NCBI GenBank assembly: GCA_964016985.1
Contig: OZ024825.1
Location: 28,821,893-28,885,892 of the forward strand
Origin: Anodontia alba
Lineage: Eukaryota; Mollusca; Bivalvia; Lucinida; Lucinidae
Reading direction: 5' to 3'
Length of the DNA stretch: 64,000 bases
Part shown: piece by piece, positions 9,424-20,189 of the stretch
How positions within the stretch are numbered: the stretch's first letter is position 1
How the letters are laid out: every line of letters starts with the position of its first letter
Made by a program: the position numbers and the translations under genes
Notes under the pieces: generated by a model
Databases searched by the model: none
What the model was told of the DNA's origin: nothing
The model's input: only the letters and a program-made list of their open reading frames with translations

Positions 9424-10535
9424 GCAAGCTGTTTTACTATTTATTAATCAAAATAGATATCTTATATATTATATCAGATATCTTATATAGGATATAAGAT
9501 ATCTAATATAGGATATAAGATATCTGATATGCTAATTCAGATATCTTATATCCTATATTAGATATCTTATATCCTATGTAAGATATCTGATATAATATAT
9601 GAGATATCTTATTTAATTCCGCATATAAGATATCTAATTTACTATATCAGATATCTTATTTGTTAAATAAGATATCTTATTTATTTATATAGATATCTAA
9701 TATACTAAATAAGATATCTGATATACTAAATGAGATATTTTATTTGATTAAATAAATGAGATATCTTCTTTAGTAAATAAGATATCTTATATCCTATATG
9801 AGATATCTTATATAGCATATCAGATATCTTATATAGCATATTAGATATCTTATATGTCAGTTCAGATATCTTATATAGCACATTAGATATCTTAACTGCA
9901 TATAAGATATCTATTTTATATAAGATATCTGATATAATATATCGGCTTGCTGGAAAGCCGTTTTACTATTTATTATTCATTATATCAGATATCTTATATA
10001 GGGATATAAGATATCTAATATAGGATATAAGACATCTGAATTAGTGTATCAGATATCTTATATCCTATATAAGATATCTTATATCCTATATAAGATATCT
10101 GATATATCATATTGGATATCATTTAACTCCACATATATCTAATTTACTATATAAGATATCTTATTTGTTAAATAAGATATCTAATATATTAATATAGATA
10201 TCTGATATACTAAATAAGATATCTGATATACTAAATGAGATATCTTATTTAATTGAATAAATGAAATATCTTCTTTAGTAAATAAGATATCTTATATTCT
10301 ATATAAGATATCTTATATAGCATATCAGATATCTTATATAGCAAGTAAGATATATGCCAATTAAGATATCTTATATAGCATATCAGATATGATATAGCAT
10401 ATAAATTGACATATAAGATATCTTATTTATATAAGATATCTGATATAATATATCAGATATCTTATATATTATATAAGATATCTGATATATTAAACCAGAT
10501 ATCTGATTTATAGAATAAATAGTAAAACGGCTTGC
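9424..10535. mobile_element. Double palindromic AT element, GATATC-rich, with inverted ends
   Basis: Two adjacent copies (9424-9950, 9951-10535) built almost wholly of variants of AAGATATCTTATATAGG, each containing the self-complementary GATATC. The outer ends are inverted: GCAAGCTGTTTTACTATTTA at 9424 and the reverse of GCAAGCCGTTTTACTATTTA ending at 10535. The joint at 9943-9974 retains CGGCTTGC next to GCCGTTTTACTATTTATT, the right end of one copy against the left end of the next. Segment A'/B' of the other arm joins directly without it, so this is an insertion. It is non-coding and able to fold extensively. Confidence 0.75.
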
Positions 10536-10546
10536 CATATACAACC

Positions 10547-10978
10547 TTACCAAAACAAGCACAGAAACTGATTATGGCCTCTGGTAGTGGATTTACGTGG
10601 ACTTTTCTGTTTCAAGATATACGATGAAATGGATCACTTCACAGGTGCAATTTTTGTGGTCTCGTTTTAGCGGTAGGGATAACTATGTATGATAGGGGAT
10701 AGAGACATACATAATGTTTTAAATCTCTGAACAAGCGATCTAGACGTAGACACTTTTCTTCCATAAACACTCAGAATGAAATCTAAGGTGATAACCAAGC
10801 ACCATAAATAATTACAAGAATGGGGTTTGGAAGAAGTTTTAGAGTATCATATCGACCAATTCATGTTTCAGGATTTTTTGTCTCACACATTTATTTTTGT
10901 TTTAGCTTTCTAAGGAATTGTTCTTGCTAGAAGTATGCCATATGGGTTATTTCTTCATCTTGCAAATTTCCATCTATT
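10547..10978 (+). repeat. Inverted-repeat arm, segment B
   Basis: From AAAACAAGCACAG to CTTGCAAATTTCCATCTATT this matches the reverse of 24418-24833, with shared words such as GATAGGGGATAGAGACATAC and CAAGCGATCTAGACGTAGAC. There is no coding signal. Confidence 0.75.
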
Positions 10979-11715
10979 GATACATTCAAAATATGAATTT
11001 GACCTAATTTCACTGTAAAAAAGAATGTAAATACAAAGTGATAGACATCGTGATTACATGTCCAGACGGAGAGTTTTTGCCATTAATGGTTCAAGACAAA
11101 AATAGGAATCCATTGACATTGCTTGAGTTAAGCAAACAGCTGTGGACAGCTGTCGGTAAGCTTCAGAAAAGTGAAATATTGAAGGAGCTTGGGAAACTAA
11201 ATACATTTTTATAATCCTGAAAATATGATTTCCGGACAAAACATAAACTTTTAAGTCAGACTTACCATGCAAATATTATTGTGAAACTGTTTAGCTTAAT
11301 CCTGTTTTGCATGACTTCGTACAGAATGCTACTTTTTGAGATACAAGTATATAAAAGTGGGTGGGTAACTATGTATCATGAGGAGTAGAGACATATTTAA
11401 ATACACAATGATGTCTAAGGTGATAACTTAGCACCTTTGCAGTTTCAAAAATGGCTTTTTGAAGTAGTTTTAGTGCATACTTTTCAATAAGAATGTAAGC
11501 TGTCTAATTTCAAAACCCATGTTCAGAAGACCATGAAAAGTAGGTCAGTGTCATTAATTTAAAAAAAATGACCTGTCCAAGAGATGTTACTCTGGTTCAA
11601 GTTTCTTAACTTAAAATCAAAATGGACCAAATCTGTGAAATATACCTGTTTTTCATTTATATATGTGTGTTCATTGGCGTGTGAAATTAGGTCAAATTCA
11701 TATTTTGAATGTATC
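10979..11715. mobile_element. 0.74-kb element with about 40-bp inverted ends
   Basis: Its left end reads GATACATTCAAAATATGAAT then TTGACCTAATTTCAC, and its right end is the exact inverse, GTGAAATTAGGTCAA then ATTCATATTTTGAATGTATC. It sits between arm segments B and C. The other arm has B' joined directly to C' there, keeping only CTATTGATGG. No open frame of note and no transposase. Confidence 0.65.
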
Positions 11716-12147
11716 AATAGAGGTCGGGTATGAAAGCCACGGCCGAGCTGCCGAGCCGAGCCGAGCCGAAAAAGCCGAGCCTGCTATAGTGTTTTCTTGA
11801 ATTTGTTCAAACGCGTCCATGATACTTATTTCTTTTAATCTTATATTATCATATATGTAAAATGCTGTACTCACAATTAAAATTTGTATAATTACTTGCT
11901 TATTTATGATTTTATATCCAATTTTCCATTCAACAGGGGTATGAAAGCCACGGCCGCGAAAGAGATATGTTTGGCCAGTTTGTGGACAAATGGCAATGTT
12001 TTATAATCTGAACATTTGACAGAGGTTGTAAAAAGATATTTGAAATAAATTTGAATCATTATAACATACAGAAACTGTTTATATATCCCACTTTTCTTCG
12101 TTTTCCTCGAAATAACGACGATCGGCAGAATCTAAAAATAGAATAGA
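11716..12147 (+). repeat. Inverted-repeat arm, segment C, with 19-bp direct repeats
   Basis: Matches the reverse of 24000-24417. GGTATGAAAGCCACGGCCG occurs at about 11728 and again at about 11939, bracketing some 190 bp that starts with several CCGAG repeats, unusually GC-rich for this window. Both arms have the pair, so it predates the inverted duplication. Confidence 0.65.
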
Positions 12148-12671
12148 CATAAAAAGGTAAGAGAAAAGTCCAGGGAGTGCCACAATCACAAACCGCAGCC
12201 CTTCCCAGACCCCAAGAGGAAGAGGAAACCGACAAATCTAAACAAACACAAACCGAACAAACGTACGAAATGCACTAAGATTAGCTCTCTCTTCCCCAAG
12301 CGAGGTAATCGCAATACTAAAAGGACTGAAAAACACAAGAACAAAATGACACACGGAAAGACACACAACAAACCGCCTCGCAGAACAAACCACAAAGCAA
12401 CAAAGAGTAAGACTAACACCGGGACCACCGCCTTAGAACAATCGGTAGAGCAAACCACCGGGGGGTGGGGTTTAAAGCACTTTTACAGCTAGCTAACTTC
12501 ACCCTGGGTCCCGATGCTACTCTTAATACAGAAATACATAAAAGTTCGGTTCGCATGAAGGCTCCCAACTCAGTCATTGCATCAAAGCGAAAACATAAAA
12601 ATCAAATTAATCACTATAATAAACAAAGACGAGTACTCAAGGCTAATTCTACTGAATGCCAGAGTAAATGA
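12148..12671 (+). pseudogene. Lys/Arg-rich reading frames of a retroelement remnant
   Basis: From about 12140 to 12492 one plus-strand frame is open and strongly basic (PKRKRKPTNLNKHKPNKR, TKRTEKHKNKMTHGKTHNK) with no start codon near its beginning. A second frame from 12465 to 12671 gives a 68-residue basic product. I recognise no family. The composition resembles nucleic-acid-binding parts of retroelements, but that is only a guess. The segment is absent from the other inverted arm and so arrived with the next feature or near it. Confidence 0.3.
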
Positions 12672-12742
12672 AAACCAATAGTTGAACCACGGCGGGCCAA
12701 GCCAAAGACATATCGTCAAGCCACAACCCACTGGTTACAGTT

Positions 12743-13441
12743 TTATGAAGAGGCCGTCATTGAGTCTGAGGCCCGAACCGCCGTCGTGCAATAAAAGAGT
12801 GAAGCATAGCCATCAACAATGATTGGGTTGACAACTAGGCATGCAGTCTGCCGCATAATATACAGGCTATAGCCAATTCTTTTATAACGGTTATTAAGTT
12901 TTCTGAATTGCTCCGAAAAGTTAGATTTACCTACAATTTTTCTAAATCTGTACACTAAGTCACCGTAAAATTCAGGTTCCGATATACCTTGTTGCAGAAG
13001 TGTTTTCAGACTGACGCTATATTTTTCTAACAAGGCACTGTGTCTGCGATAAAATTTCGAAAACGCCTTACGAAGTTTAAAATAACGACAGCCCTGCCTA
13101 AGAAGTTTGGCAGTAAGGGCTTTATTACGGTAGTTAAAGTCATAAAGATTTGAAGAAGCTCTGGCGAATCTTATAAGTTGAGATATGTATACCCCATATG
13201 AGGTACGCCGGGGGACATCACCATCCAGAAAAGGGGAATTGACTATATCAAAATCAAAATCGTCCCGTTTATCATAAATTTTGGTGGAAATTGTACCATT
13301 AGATATACATAGATTCAAATCCAAAAAAGGTGCCTCAGTATCGGAAGAATTTGCTCTATTTAATTTGAGTTCTGTAGGGTATATCCGGTCCACCATATGG
13401 TCAAAGTAAATATTGTCAATATTTAATAAATTAAACTAAAC
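12743..13441 (-). pseudogene. Reverse-transcriptase-like protein, C-terminal fragment
   Basis: The minus-strand frame gives about 217 residues from the first Met, and remains open upstream to about 13440 (NIDNIYFDHM). Its motifs, PFLDLNL, STKIYDKRDDFDFDIV, SYGVYISQLIRFARA, KLLRQGCRYFKLRKAFSKFY and EPEFYGDLVY, belong, from memory, to a protein tail widespread in invertebrate genomes and attached to reverse transcriptases. FLDL followed by T-x-IYDK parallels FLD(V/I)...T-x-YRK of Penelope-like enzymes, so a PLE relation is possible. The catalytic YxDD region is absent: it is cut on its N-terminal side by an inverted repeat at 13432-13645. Confidence 0.5.
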
Positions 13442-13648
13442 GAAACGAAAATAACCGAAAAGGTTGAAATGGCCTAAAGGCTAAGGTGATCTAATAATAA
13501 AATCATTTATGACTCCACATCTATAACAAATTTGATAGTTTTTCATATTAATGCCAGTCATCATACTGGTATTAGATGTAATTGTTTAGTTTAGGCCCTT
13601 TCAATGCTCTTGCTTTCCGTTTCGGTTATTTTCATTTAGTTTTTCCCT
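13432..13648. repeat. Inverted repeat beside the RT fragment
   Basis: Left arm AACTAAACGAAACGAAAATA then ACCGAAAA at 13432-13461; right arm TTTCCGTTTCGGTTATTTTC then ATTTAG near 13615-13641. The loop is about 155 bp. It could be a terminal structure of the retroelement whose RT fragment ends here. Confidence 0.55.
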
Positions 13649-13649
13649 G

Positions 13650-14270
13650 TTCAGGTATATACGTATTCCGGTAATGGAATATTTGCGCAGGGCGCAAAAC
13701 TTCCGGTGTTGGAATATCTGCGTCTACCGGCCGCATATTGACCCAAAGATGGATTTTTTTTTTTTCTTTTTTTTTTTCTTTTTTTTTTTGCGCTGGACGC
13801 AAATAATCCTCCTTCGGATGTTTTGAATATTATTACCCTATAATGATACTGACCTTAAAATAGTTTCTCCATCCTACGCAGAAAATCCAAAGATGGAATA
13901 TTTGAGCATGGATTTTCTGCGTACATACGCAAACTTGTAGTAGAGACATGGAGAATTTCTGCGTACATACGCAGATATCACACTACCGGAATATATGCAC
14001 TGGACGCAAATAATCCTTCTCTGATGACTTGCATATTACTGCCCAATAATCACGACATTTTCGAATTTTGAAGATTTTTGCGCCCTACGCAGAAAAGGCT
14101 AAGATGGAATAATTGAGCATGGATTTTCTGCGCCCCTACGCACATTTCTAGTAGAAGTGTGGATAGTTTTTGCGTACGTATGCAGATATTCCACTATTGT
14201 AATTTCGGCGGTGGTTTCGCAAATCTGTACTGGAGACGTGGATTTTTTGCGTACATGCGTACATGCTAAC
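13650..14270 (+). repeat. Inverted-repeat arm, segment D: iterated GCGTACGTACGCA motif
   Basis: Irregular tandem copies of a block containing GGAATATCTGCG, GCGCAAA and TGCGTACATACGCA, broken by a T-rich run at 13749-13789. The segment with GATGTTTTGAATATTA and CCCTATAATG matches the reverse of 23780-23950. It pairs with the longer array at 22880-23995. It is non-coding. Confidence 0.7.
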
Positions 14271-15458
14271 ACCAATGGTACTGATAACTCAGTGCAGTAT
14301 AATCAGCACATTTGCTGTTCGCTTTTTGTCAGTATGATAATCCAGGCTGCTGCATGCCAAACGTTTATGCCGCAAGCAACTGAGCTTTGTCGAAGAATAA
14401 ACCCACACTGCACGGCATATGCGAAAAAACAAAAGCGCTTAACAGACTGTGCATCTGACAGGCTGATCAGAAACTCGTTCACTTGTTATGATTTAAATTT
14501 TTGAAGTTTAATGAAAATTTCTCAACTGGTTCCAGAGTTATGAAGTAGACATGAATTTTGAAGGCCCTGGCTATGTCGAATGTTCAAAGGATAATAACAC
14601 CAAAAGTAGTCAAAGCAGAGTAATGATATCTCTGCTCTGTATGTTGTCTCATTGTGCTTTACTAAAGTTTTATGAAAATATATGAAATGGTACCAGAGTT
14701 GTGGAGCGGACACAAATTATGAACGCCTTGGCTATGCCAAATGTTTTAACTCCAATAGCAGTCAAAGCAGAATTACAGTTTCTGCTTTCTAAATGTCCTC
14801 TCATTGTCCTTTTCATTTGTGTGAAATTTTGTGTAAATATCTCGAACGGTACTGGAGAAATGGAGCAGTAACAAATTATGAAGGTGATGGCTATGTTCAA
14901 TGTTCAAAGGTCAATAAGTCCAAAAGTACTCAAAACAGAGTTAAGGTTCCTCTGCTCTGCACGTCAACTCATTCAGCTTTACATTTGTGTGAAGTTTCAT
15001 GAAAATATCTGAAACAACACAAAAGATATGAAGCGGACACAAATTATGAAGGCGCCGGCTATGGCAAATGTTCAAATGGCAATAACTCCAAAAGTACTCA
15101 AAGCAGAGCTACGGTTCCTCTGCTCTGCACGTCGACTCATTGTGCTTTACATTTGTGTGAAGTTTCATGAAACGGTACCAGAGTTATGTAGCGGACACGA
15201 ATCACTAAGGCGCTGGTCTTAATCAACATTCAAAGGGCAGTCACTCCAAAAGTAGGTAGACCAGAGTTACGCTTTCTTTCTTCTGCACTTCTCTTCATGC
15301 TTTACATTTGTGTGTAGTTTCATGAAAATATGTCAATCGGTTTTAGAGTTATGGAGCGGTAAAGAATGAGGCTCTGACGGACAGACGGAGGGACGGATAC
15401 TCAAAACTTCTGAGGGTATAACATAACACTCCGCCATGTTTTAGTAGCGGGGCATAAA
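14271..15458 (+). mobile_element. Helentron-type element, about 163-bp core (family S)
   Basis: The word GAGCGGACACAAATTATGAA and variants recur near 14540, 14703, 14861, 15029, 15186 and 15353, a period of 157-168 bp. The last unit is followed by a GACGGACAGACGG microsatellite and an end reading GTAGCGGGGCATAAAA at 15458. Tandem core plus ACGG-type microsatellite plus short tail is the recalled 'pearl'/Helentron layout. The left end is not resolved; 14271-14505 is unassigned. Confidence 0.6.
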
Positions 15459-16621
15459 ATCTATTTGTCATCAATTAAGACATCCTTCAAATGCGGATCT
15501 AGTAATCTAGAAGAGGGCGATTGTCGTAGTCTTCAACAACAGTATTGTACATCAATGTACACGAATGAACCGTCAGGAACGCTGAATTAATTCACTCGAT
15601 AAACGAAGCTGAATTCTAAGTACCGTTATAATCTTTACTGCACCTTGACAGTTCAGGATCCATGAAATAATCGAGTTGAGAACAATGAGGCGTAACAGTA
15701 GATTAACTTTCAATCAAAAAACTTGGTTCACATTTCCGATTGAATGTCGTGCCAGACAATTTTTCTCGACCAAACGTTACACTCGACAATACGTTACAGC
15801 AACCAAATGTCGCATTCGACGCAACGTCGTATCGACGAAATGTCATTCGACGAAATGTCGTGCACCCCTCCAGCACATCGTCTTCTAATATTAAAATATA
15901 GCGTGCTAAAGGTTTACAGCTTTGAATGGTTTTCATATTAGGAAATATAACACCTTCATGAAAGCCCTTGAGCAAATTATTTGCCGACTGACCACTTAAT
16001 TGTCATGATGTGCATTATGCATGGTATTTGAAAGATAATGGTCCCAACAAGCAAAAATAAACCTATTCATATTTTACAAATCTGATCAGTCTGTGCATTA
16101 GCTGGAGACTGCGATTCATGTATTACAGTATGCCGGGACAGTACATTATACCAATGACCTAATCAGCGAAATGAGTGGACGCCATTCTGTACGAGACTGC
16201 GTCACGCACTCTGATCTGAGTTACATATATACACAAAGGGACATTTTCACTAGATAAGGATCTTATGAAGGGATAAGTATTGATGACTCAAGTAGATTAT
16301 CTGTTTCAGCACCATTTTCTAAACGGCAGTGCATATTGTATTTTTAATAAAGGAAAGAAGCATTACTCAAAACAAATAATAGAAATTCACAGGTTTGACG
16401 TAGTTCAGCTTGGTGCAAAGCGAAAATCTCTGATTTTGATCAGGCTGCGTGGATACGCAAGCTGATCTGGTTTGGTCCGCACTGGTCGTGTATATGAGCC
16501 CTTTTGAATTAATGTGAGAAACGACCTTAAGGCATTTGAAACCGCTTTAGACCAACCTGCACAATCTGGTCTGTGTTTACACAAATCGCCAACAGAATGC
16601 ATTACATCCGCAGCAGTGTGA
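15459..16621. repeat. Unassigned interval with a CGACGAAATGTCG motif cluster
   Basis: No gene recognised. At 15730-15865 the sequence iterates CGACGAAATGTCATT and similar words (GAATGTCGTG, AAACGTTACACTCGACAA), the style of short-motif arms seen in fold-back elements nearby. No inverted partner found. 16085-16215 contains decayed GATCAGTCTG hairpin words. Confidence 0.4.
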
Positions 16622-16630
16622 ACTCTGCAC

Positions 16631-16669
<39 letters not shown>

Positions 16670-16692
16670 CGATTCAACATACGAGTTCCCAC

Positions 16693-16727
<35 letters not shown>

Positions 16728-16892
16728 CACCACCCATCTATCTATCTAGCTATCTATCTGATTCAACATACGCGTTCCCATCCATCCATCCATCCACTTA
16801 TCTATCTATCTATCCGATTTAACATACGAGTTCCCACAATCTATCTATCTATCTGATTCAACATACGAGTTCCCATCCATCAATCCACCCAC

Positions 16893-16926
<34 letters not shown>

Positions 16927-16965
16927 GTCCACCCACCGACCCACCCACCCATCCATCTATCTATA
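16622..16965 (+). repeat. ATCT microsatellite broken by a 20-bp phrase, left part
   Basis: Runs of ATCT/ATCC alternate with GATTCAACATACGAGTTCCC at least four times. The array continues at 18523 beyond the Tc1 element. The phrase CGAGTTCCCACAATCTAT equals one arm of the palindromic MITE family, so the array seems to have grown from a MITE end. Confidence 0.8.
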
Positions 16966-18482
16966 CGTGGCAAAAAAAGTTAGGGATATTTGTATGTACA
17001 GTGAAATAAAGGAAACTAAGACATATCTGAAATCTGAAATTGATATATTTGATTACATCATTTCATTTACTGACAAAAATCCATCCATTGGAGTCTGTAG
17101 CACTAGATGTGAATGAGAAAATTTGTATGGAAGATCACTAGGGTCACCAATAAAACCTCACAAATCTGTCAATATCGCGTATGTCCACCTGTTGCATCTA
17201 TGCAGGCCACACAACGACGACGCATACTCCTGATGAGTCTGGCAGTCTGTAGCTGGGGTATCCTCCTCCACTCCTCCTGCAAGGCTGCGCCCAAAGCTTG
17301 GAGCATTCTTGGTCTTGGAACTCTCTGTCGTACACGCTTGCCGAGAATGTCCCAAACATGCTCGATTGGCGACAAGTCAGGGGATCGAGCAGGCCAGTCG
17401 AGATGATCTACATTGATCTGCTGCAGGAACTGCTGTACTATCCTCGCCCGATGAGGTCTTGCGTTGTCATCCTGCAGCACTACGTGATGTTGTTGAACAA
17501 AAGGCAGAACAACCGGCTGTAGCACTTCATTGATAAAGCGTTGGCCTGTCAGAGTTCCGTTAAGCACAAGCAGCTCTGTACGGGAACGAACAGATATACC
17601 GCCCCATACCATAAGACTTCCTCCTCCATACCGGTCATGTTCAACAATGGCGCAGTTCGCGTACCTCTCACCTCTGCGACGCCAAACGCGACGTCGTCTG
17701 TAAAGCATATCCAGCAGAAACTGTGACTCGTCGGTAAAGAGTACAGTCGCCCATTGTTGGTTAGTCCATCGACGATGCTGCCTTGTCCATGCTAGCCTGG
17801 CTTGTCTATGTCTCTGGGAAAGTGGCACCCAAAGTAATGTCGCCGAGCTCTAAGTCCAACGCTGTGAAGTCGATTCCGCACGGTTTGAACAGACACTCTT
17901 GTTCCAGTTCTTGAGAGACGTTCGCGCAGTTGTTTGGCGCTTACTGATCGTGATCTCAAAGCTGACGTACGCATGAACCGATCCTGGGCTTGCGACGTAG
18001 ACCTCGGGCGCCCACTTCGACGTCGATCTAACGTGCTGTTGGTTTGTGCCAACCGAGTTCGTAGGCGGCTGATAGCAACTTCGACTTGCCTCGTGCCAGC
18101 TTCGAGCATTCCAATAGTGCGAAAGCGCGCGTCGTTTGGCAGATGTCGACGTTGTGGCATTTTAACGCTAGTAGAACAGATGTTGTCAATAGTAAAGCAA
18201 TAGATTTGTTAACCAGAAATTTGTTCACTTTTGAAAGGATTAACGCTCAAATTCAGGTGATGAGCAAGGCTCACCGGTAAAAATTGACCATTGTGTATTT
18301 ATGACATTTTTCACTCAACCCTAATGTTGTATTGTGCATGTTTTTTTTTTTCTGTACAAGAGAGTGAACTGATTTCAGTTCTACAAAATTTATTGTTATT
18401 GAATAAACTTTATAATTACACCATAATATAATAGATTGGATTAATACCTGTTATACATTTCACACAAGAATGAAAATATCCC

Positions 18483-18518
<36 letters not shown>

Positions 18519-18522
18519 CACG
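16966..18522 (-). mobile_element. Tc1-type transposon inserted in the microsatellite
   Basis: 1557 bp, flanked by TA (16964-16965, 18523-18524). Both ends read CGTGGCAAAAAAA inward and then TAGGGATATTT; in the right end the A-run has grown to about 32 bases. It encodes a defective transposase on the minus strand (17169-18160). The rest is short untranslated sequence. The ATCT array resumes directly after the right TA. Confidence 0.85.
17169..18160 (-). pseudogene. Tc1-family (DD34E) transposase, frameshifted
   Basis: Cut-and-paste transposase that would bind its element's ends and catalyse transfer into TA. It starts MPQRRHLPNDARF at 18160. The first helix-turn-helix is shortened: GTRQVEVAI runs straight into SRLRTR, lacking about ten family residues. 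The linker GRPRSTSQ follows. One frameshift near 17820 moves the rest (to 17169) to another frame. Catalytic triad visible: TDESQF, LQDDNARPH and SPIEHVWD, with 34 residues between the second Asp and the Glu. The C-terminus ends GGHTRY as in relatives. Total length, about 330 residues, is near normal. Confidence 0.85.
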
Positions 18523-18750
18523 TATATCTATCTATCTATCTGTCTATCTGATTCAACATACGAGTTCCCATCTATCCATCCATCCATCCACATATCTATC
18601 TATCTATCTATCTATCTATCCGATTTAACATACGAGTTCCCACAATCTATCTATCTATTTATCTATCTATCTGATTCAACATACGAGTTCCCATCTATCT
18701 ATCTATCTATCTATCCATTCGATTTAACATACGAGTTTCCACAATCTATG
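18523..18750 (+). repeat. ATCT microsatellite with 20-bp phrase, right part
   Basis: Continuation of 16622-16965, with three more GATT(C/T)AACATACGAGTT phrases. The last reads GAGTTTCCACAATCTATG then TTTTGA, which is the arm of the palindromic MITE intact at 8050-8175. Confidence 0.8.
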
Positions 18751-19078
18751 TTTTGACCTGATTGATTAGATTGTGCAGAAATAATTTGTCATATTGTTTC
18801 ATCCCAAAACTGTTTTGGAAACGTATTGAATTGCATAGGCATGTTTTTTTCAGACTTGCATAGGAAGGCTTTCAAAAATTGCTTAGGCATGTTTTCAGAC
18901 GTACGTATGGTTACTAGTGTTGTTAGATTTCTTGTTGGCAATTAGTGAAAAGGTGTTCATTTGTAGATTAGGTATGGTTCAAGAAGCCATCTGATAAGAA
19001 AATCAGCATTGCCTTTGATCTAACTTTGAATGCAAATTACTCCCTTAATTTTTGACTGATTTCGATCAAATAACTAGC

Positions 19079-19110
<32 letters not shown>
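18751..19110. other. Unassigned, ending in an (AAT)n run
   Basis: No gene seen. CATAGGCATGTTTT is repeated near 18835 and as TTAGGCATGTTTTCAGAC near 18884. An AAT trinucleotide run of about 30 bp lies at 19078-19110. Confidence 0.4.
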
Positions 19111-19111
<1 letters not shown>

Positions 19112-19115
<4 letters not shown>

Positions 19116-19250
19116 TAGCTGGGCTGGCTTAAACCTTCTAAGCGGTAAACCAGTATCAAGTTTTCGGTCGGTTGCAGCCGGCGCGGAAGCACCATGCCGC
19201 CCCTCTATTTCTCAAAGCCCCTAGGGCGGGGGCAAAGAATTAATGTGACC
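19112..19250 (-). repeat. SINE relic
   Basis: GCTGGGCTGGCTTAAACCTT and TAAGCGGTAAACCAGTAT match the body of the RUDI-like SINE (ACTGGGCAGGCTTAGTCCTC, AAGCGGTTAACCAGTAT). The tRNA-like head and the tail are not recognisable. Confidence 0.45.
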
Positions 19251-19560
19251 CGGCTCGTAAGTAAGGGCTATACATGGAGACAGTTTTAAACAATATTCAT
19301 TTGACACTCCTGTGCGATACAATAGTCTCGAAAATAAATAAATTTAGCTGAGAGAGTAAACCTTTGGCGTCAAAGAGTATGTCCGTGGTCTGTGTTCCGG
19401 GCAAACTACAAAAAATATGCATACCATTATTATGATTCACCGGCTTCTGTATTGCATAGGCTTGTTTATGTGATGTGTTATTATATAATTTCATGATAGC
19501 TTTAGCTTTTGTATCATTCGCAGCCAATCATTGTAAATGTATATATACAAAATGAAGAGT
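19251..19560. other. Unassigned
   Basis: No gene or repeat recognised. A 76-residue minus-strand frame shows no family motif. Confidence 0.35.
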
Positions 19561-20158
19561 GTAGGACAAAATCCCTCCCGGGCATAACCCCTTCTGCTCA
19601 TTTTTGTATAGGTCCATGGACATAATCCCTCCCATGTTTTTTGCATCGTGAACGTAATCCCTCCCGCTCATTTTTACAAGGTGGACAGAATTCCTTCTGT
19701 AAATTTTCCAACTAGGTTAAAATCCCTTCTTTGGACAAAATCTCTTCTGCTTAATTTTCAAGGTGGATAGAATCCCACCCCACCCTCTGTATTTTATAAA
19801 CTGCACACTCTTGTGTGTATACCGACAGCTGTTTCTGCACACAAATACCTGTCTTGTAAGTTCCTAAGCTGAATATGACTACCACGAACATATAAGTTGT
19901 ATCAAACAGATTTAAAACATGCCTTTTTAGTATTTTTTTTTTTTTTTTTTTCTTTTTTTTTCTTTAGATAAATAAATATATTCTGTATTAATTGTTCTTG
20001 ATAGTTATATCATTAAAAGCATTCACCATGAAGAAAGTGAAGACCCTGATCAGACTGGAAAGATGTCCATGCTAATCTGAGTTTTGGCTGGACTCAAAGA
20101 CAAAATTTTTGGTTTTGTCATACATTTGCCTGTATATATGTTAAGAAAGTGAGATAAC

Positions 20159-20189
<31 letters not shown>

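Noticed and set aside
9424..10535. Replication origin or centromeric satellite
   Set aside because: The array has defined inverted ends and an empty counterpart in the mirrored arm, so a mobile element explains it better; no functional evidence either way.
12186..12458. 90-residue hydrophobic minus-strand frame (LVLLFVALWFVL)
   Set aside because: It is antisense to the Lys/Arg-rich open region; hydrophobicity is the usual shadow of A-rich basic codons.
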